Of a stretch of DNA of 64,000 bases, positions 61,094 through 64,000 are shown piece by piece. This stretch comes from Paramagnetospirillum magnetotacticum MS-1 (lineage in GTDB: Bacteria; Pseudomonadota; Alphaproteobacteria; Rhodospirillales; Magnetospirillaceae). The stretch's first letter is position 1, and every line of letters begins with the position of its first letter. The translations under genes were made by a program, and so were the position numbers. A model generated the notes under the pieces. The model did not search any database. It had not been told where the DNA came from and saw only the letters and a list, made by a program, of their open reading frames with translations. The stretch covers positions 751,501 through 815,500 of the forward strand of contig NZ_JXSL01000030.1 of assembly GCF_000829825.1 (NCBI RefSeq), written 5' to 3'.

Positions 61094-62148
61094 CCTCCAC
61101 CGCCGTCACCGATACGGCGGCCTGGACCGTTTTGCTGAAGCGACTGGATGCTTTCGGCCTCGACGACATCTATTTCCGTCCGGCCTATGCCGCGCTTTAC
61201 GCCCGGCCGGGCGACTCGATCGAGGCCTTCACCTTCGAGCACGATGATCAGATCTTCCTGTTGCCCTGGGTGGTTCGGGCCATCGAGACCGACACACCGG
61301 GAGGACCCGCCTTCGATTTCGAAACCCCCTACGGCTATGGCGGCCCACTCAGCACCAGCGACGACCCCGCCTTCATCACCGCCGCGTGGGAGGCTTTGAC
61401 CGAGCATTGCCGCCAGCGGGGTATCATCTGCGGATTCTTGCGTTTCCATCCTCTGCTGGATAACCATCGCTGGGCCGATCCCTCCCTGGTTGGTGTGGTG
61501 GATGACCGCCAGACCGTCGTCCTGAGCCTGGGTCAATCCCCGGAAAGCGTAACCACCGCCTATGCCCGCGAGACCCGAAACAAGGTGCGCAAGGCGGAAA
61601 AGACCGGTGTCAATGTCGCGGTTCGCACCGATTGCAACGGGCTCGAACGCTTCGCCCACCTCTATGCGGAGCATATGGCCGAATTGGGTGCCCACGAGGA
61701 CTACCTTTTTGGCGAAGACTATTTCAATGCCATTCAGACTTTGGGGGATGGCAATTGGCGGGTCTATCTGGCCCAGTACGACGGAATGGACATTGGCGGC
61801 GCCCTGGTGCTGCTGTCACGGCGCTTCGCCCATTACCATCTGTCATCGTCATTGCGGGCCCATGCCGCCCTGGCGCCCAACAACCTGCTTCGTCACGCGG
61901 TGACCATGGACCTTCTGAACAGCGGCCGGGAGCGCCTGCATTACGGTGGAGGCCTCAGCGGCGACCCGGCCGACAGCCTGCTCCGCTTCAAAGCTGGCTA
62001 TTCCCCCGAACGGGCCTGCTTTCGCTTCGGCACCTTCATTGCCGACGGCGCACGCCATGAGGCGATCCGCGCCGAATGGTCGCTGCGCTTTCCCCATCTG
62101 GTGGAACGGTTCGGCCGCCGCCTTTTGTGCTACAGGTATCGGACATGA
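61090..62148 (+). CDS. FemAB/GNAT-like acyltransferase
   Basis: This 352-residue protein has two GNAT-like domains as in FemAB/BioF2 relatives: an early EAFTFEHDDQIFLLPWV strand region, the ETRNKVRKAEKTG helix (a run of basic residues for the acyl or nucleotide ligand), and GGALVLLSRRFAHYHLSSS in the second half. It probably puts an acyl or amino-acyl group on an amino sugar. Its place between NeuB and NeuA suggests a nonulosonate amine as acceptor, and the PaaK-like enzyme could activate the acid. It is the second FemAB-like protein of the window. Confidence 0.73.
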   Translation: MTSTAVTDTAAWTVLLKRLDAFGLDDIYFRPAYAALYARPGDSIEAFTFEHDDQIFLLPWVVRAIETDTPGGPAFDFETPYGYGGPLSTSDDPAFITAAWEALTEHCRQRGIICGFLRFHPLLDNHRWADPSLVGVVDDRQTVVLSLGQSPESVTTAYARETRNKVRKAEKTGVNVAVRTDCNGLERFAHLYAEHMAELGAHEDYLFGEDYFNAIQTLGDGNWRVYLAQYDGMDIGGALVLLSRRFAHYHLSSSLRAHAALAPNNLLRHAVTMDLLNSGRERLHYGGGLSGDPADSLLRFKAGYSPERACFRFGTFIADGARHEAIRAEWSLRFPHLVERFGRRLLCYRYRT

Positions 62149-62867
62149 TCGACGGTCTTTCGGTTCTGGCGCTGATCACCGCGCGGGGTGGCTCCAAGGG
62201 GCTGCCGGGCAAGAATGTCCGACCGCTGGCGGGCCGGCCCCTGGTGGCCTGGAGCGTGGCGCAGGCGCGGGCCTCGGCCCTGGTCGACCGGGTGGTGATC
62301 TCGTCCGACGATCCCGAGATCGTCCAGGCCGCCACGGCCGCGGGCTGCGAGGCGCCGTTCATACGCCCCGCGGAGCTGGCCTCGGACACCGCCTCTTCGG
62401 TTGAGGTGGCTGTTCATGCCCTGGAGGCCATCGATGGCGCATATGACATCCTGGTGCTCTTGCAGCCCACATCGCCGCTCCGTCATACCGCCGATATCGA
62501 CGCCTGCCTGCGCCAGCTGGTGGACAACCGGGCGCCGTCCTGCGTCTCGGTGTGCGAAGCGGCCAAATCGCCATGGTGGATGCTGCGCATGGATGAGGCC
62601 GGTACCCTGACCCGATTGCTCGAGCCGCTGGATGCCAGCCGGCGTCAGGACCTGCCCAAGGTGTTCGTCGCCAACGGCGCCGTTTATGCCGTCCGCGTTC
62701 CCTGGTTGCTGGAGCAGCGGAAATTTCTCGGCGAGGGCAGCGTCGGCCATGTCATGCCCGCTGAGCGTTCGGTGGATATCGATACCGCCCTGGATTTCCG
62801 CCTGGCCGAACTGCTTGCCGCCGAGTCCCTTCCGAAGTCCTCCGGAAATGACGGAGAATCGCCATGA
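62145..62867 (+). CDS. neuA: CMP-nonulosonate cytidylyltransferase (NeuA-like)
   Basis: This 240-residue protein has the NeuA N-terminal motif ITARGGSKGLPGKN (11-24), PLVAWSV, LQPTSPLR, and a metal-binding DTALDF segment near the C-terminus. It activates a nonulosonic acid with CTP before transfer. The ATG at 62145 overlaps the previous stop (ATGA); the longer open frame upstream is a shadow. It completes the NeuC-NeuB-NeuA set of this operon. Confidence 0.87.
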   Translation: MIDGLSVLALITARGGSKGLPGKNVRPLAGRPLVAWSVAQARASALVDRVVISSDDPEIVQAATAAGCEAPFIRPAELASDTASSVEVAVHALEAIDGAYDILVLLQPTSPLRHTADIDACLRQLVDNRAPSCVSVCEAAKSPWWMLRMDEAGTLTRLLEPLDASRRQDLPKVFVANGAVYAVRVPWLLEQRKFLGEGSVGHVMPAERSVDIDTALDFRLAELLAAESLPKSSGNDGESP

Positions 62868-63709
62868 CCCGACCCGATCGCTGCCTGATCTGCGGCGCAC
62901 CCGATGCGCAACTGCTCCTGGCCGCCGACCAGCCTGATTCCTACGAAAGACGGGTCGGGGTGACGGAGGATGGCTTTGCCCGCGCCTGGGTTCGCTGTAC
63001 CGGCTGTGGCTTTCATTATTCGCGTTATTCCCGCGATCCTCAGATCCTGGACCGCCTCTACGAGGATGGCTATCGCGATGCCGCCGCCGCCTGGCGCGGC
63101 GCCACCACCGAAGAGGTCTTCCGCAAGGTCATCGCCCTGCCCGACGACCAGTCCGAGACCCGCGCCCGTATCCGCTGGATCAAGCAGGGCATCGCCCAGG
63201 CCCAAGGGGCCGACCTGATCCACTGGCCGGCCGCGCCATGGCGCATGGTCGATGTGGGCGGCGCCACCGGCATCATGGCCTACGAGTTCCGCGATTCCCA
63301 ATGGCTGCCCCATGTGGTCGATCCGGCGCCCGAAGGCCGCTTCGTCGAAGCCTACGGCATCCCTTATATCCAAGCTCCTTTCCGGGCCGGTCTGCTGGAC
63401 GCGCCGGTGCAGATGGCCAGCCTTGTCTATGTGCTTGAACATCTGCGCGACCCGGAACAGGCGCTGCGCGATGTCGCCTCGGGCCTGGCACCCGACGGTC
63501 TGGTCTTCATCGAAGTGCCCGACGCCCTGGCCTTTGGCCGCAAACCGGCCGAGGACGATATCTTCAATTCCTGCCATTTGTGGCTGTTCGACCCGGTCAG
63601 CCTGCTGGCGCTGCTGGCCCGGACCGGTTTCGAGGCACTGCAACTGGCGAGAATCCGCACCATTCGCGGCCACTACACCCTGATGGTCCTGGCCAAGGCC
63701 TCGGCTTGA
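62864..63709 (+). CDS. Class I methyltransferase with N-terminal zinc-binding cysteines
   Basis: This 281-residue protein begins with two Cys-x-x-Cys pairs (C6-x-x-C9 in CLICGA, and a CTGC near residue 46-49) that could bind zinc, and has a SAM motif VDVGGATGIMAY (about 128-139), a YVLEHLRDPEQ block and a PDGLVFIEVPD strand. It resembles the methyltransferase_23 group of surface glycan genes. It overlaps NeuA by 4 nt. Methylation of the nonulosonate or of a glycan end is possible. Confidence 0.77.
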   Translation: MTRPDRCLICGAPDAQLLLAADQPDSYERRVGVTEDGFARAWVRCTGCGFHYSRYSRDPQILDRLYEDGYRDAAAAWRGATTEEVFRKVIALPDDQSETRARIRWIKQGIAQAQGADLIHWPAAPWRMVDVGGATGIMAYEFRDSQWLPHVVDPAPEGRFVEAYGIPYIQAPFRAGLLDAPVQMASLVYVLEHLRDPEQALRDVASGLAPDGLVFIEVPDALAFGRKPAEDDIFNSCHLWLFDPVSLLALLARTGFEALQLARIRTIRGHYTLMVLAKASA

Positions 63710-63720
63710 GGCCGATTTTG

Positions 63721-63749
63721 GTGACATTTTCGGAAAATCTCGCTAGTGT
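63721..63749 (+). promoter_or_regulatory. Candidate promoter with 13-nt palindrome in the spacer
   Basis: GTGACA (63721-63726) and TAGTGT (63744-63749) are 17 nt apart; the -10 match is weak (3/6). ATTTTCGGAAAAT (63726-63738) is a perfect palindrome around a central G and fills most of the spacer, where a repressor could block polymerase. The site lies in the 103-nt gap before the SDR start at 63813. Confidence 0.33.
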
Positions 63750-63812
63750 ACGCCGCGTTTTCCTGGGCGCCTCTTCCGTGCGCCACCCTCGATGTACTGA
63801 AAACCGCGCAGA

Positions 63813-64000
63813 GTGACAGAATCGATCATACCTTCGCTGCGGCATAAGCGGGTCCTGGTGACAGGCGCAGGGTCGGGGATCGGAGCGGCCATCGCCAGTG
63901 CCTTCGGTCGTCAGGGAGCGCTGGTCGGGCTGCATCACCGGGGAGAGCCCGACAAGGTGCTGGCCGTCGCCGCCGAGATCGAGGCCTCTGGCTCGCGCGC
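63813..64000 (+). CDS. Short-chain dehydrogenase/reductase, 3' end outside window
   Basis: The visible 62 codons, from a GTG at 63813, encode the start of a classical SDR: a strand VLVTGAGSGIGAAIA (14-28, the TGxxxGxG cofactor motif), and the second strand ALVGLHHRGEP with a turn typical of NADP(H) binding. An in-frame stop lies just upstream at 63798, so no longer start exists. The gene runs off the right edge, and its catalytic Tyr/Lys lie outside. It is separated from the preceding operon by a possible promoter. Confidence 0.72.
   Translation, partial: MTESIIPSLRHKRVLVTGAGSGIGAAIASAFGRQGALVGLHHRGEPDKVLAVAAEIEASGSR

Noticed and set aside
1-64000. Search for CRISPR arrays, tRNA or rRNA genes, transposases and integrases.
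   Set aside because: No repeated spacer units, no cloverleaf-like or rRNA stretches and no transposase or recombinase motifs were seen by eye; a covariance-model search was not possible.

Overview
The window is about 64 kb of GC-rich DNA (roughly 64-65% GC by eye). Genes are tightly packed, often sharing 1 to 4 nt at stop/start junctions (ATGA, TGATG, GTGA), with GTG and TTG starts as well as ATG. Codon use and protein style fit an alphaproteobacterium of the Rhodospirillales, for example a Magnetospirillum-type organism; this is an inference, because no rRNA or other taxonomic marker is present. Nearly every gene belongs to the synthesis, modification or export of cell-surface glycans (O-antigen, capsule, or glycans attached to protein). 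I see no tRNA, rRNA, CRISPR array, transposase or integrase.

Region A (1-12417, minus strand) is one operon read right to left: FkbM methyltransferase, large surface-carbohydrate protein, two Gfo/Idh/MocA sugar dehydrogenases, KdsB-like nucleotidyltransferase, HAD phosphatase, 2-hydroxyacid dehydrogenase, two asparagine-synthase-type amidotransferases, DegT-type PLP protein, and a partial FemAB/GNAT-like protein at the edge. Region B (12563-23758, plus strand) holds an orphan SGNH protein, then an operon that I read as a 'sporadic carbohydrate cluster': cobalamin-type radical SAM, 2OG-Fe(II) oxygenase, small LIC12192-type protein, radical SAM with C-terminal cysteines, ABC exporter, methyltransferase and RmlD-like reductase. 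A polyprenyl-phosphate-type GT2 and a third asparagine synthase follow.

Region C (23800-39544) is mixed. It has a second B12-type radical SAM with a methyltransferase (minus), a GT39-like membrane protein (plus), a seven-gene minus operon with two MBOAT/SGNH O-acylation modules, an SDR, a hexapeptide acyltransferase and a TIM-barrel isomerase, and a plus operon with a CDP-glycerol-transferase-like protein and a third MBOAT/SGNH pair.

Region D (39617-63709, plus strand) is about 24 kb of co-directional sugar-nucleotide genes. It starts with epimerases, a nucleotidyltransferase-PfkB fusion in reversed HldE order, a HAD and an APH-type kinase, a split transketolase, and a second split thiamine-diphosphate enzyme pair without an E2 gene. 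After a likely promoter at 49345 comes a GDP-heptose module: Gmd-like dehydratase, RmlC-like epimerase, HddC-GmhB fusion, HddA kinase and an SDR. Next are a C-methyltransferase with an RmlC epimerase, a GT2, a PaaK-like adenylating enzyme, and a nonulosonate set (NeuC, NeuB, NeuA) with a FemAB/GNAT-like protein. An SDR begins at the right edge.

Taken together, the genes could build and decorate a complex glycan: modified heptose, a nonulosonic acid, C-methylated or chain-extended sugars, amidated uronates and O-acyl groups. The most unusual parts are the radical SAM/2OG-oxygenase cluster (13766-20850) and the twin thiamine-diphosphate enzymes (44763-49324).
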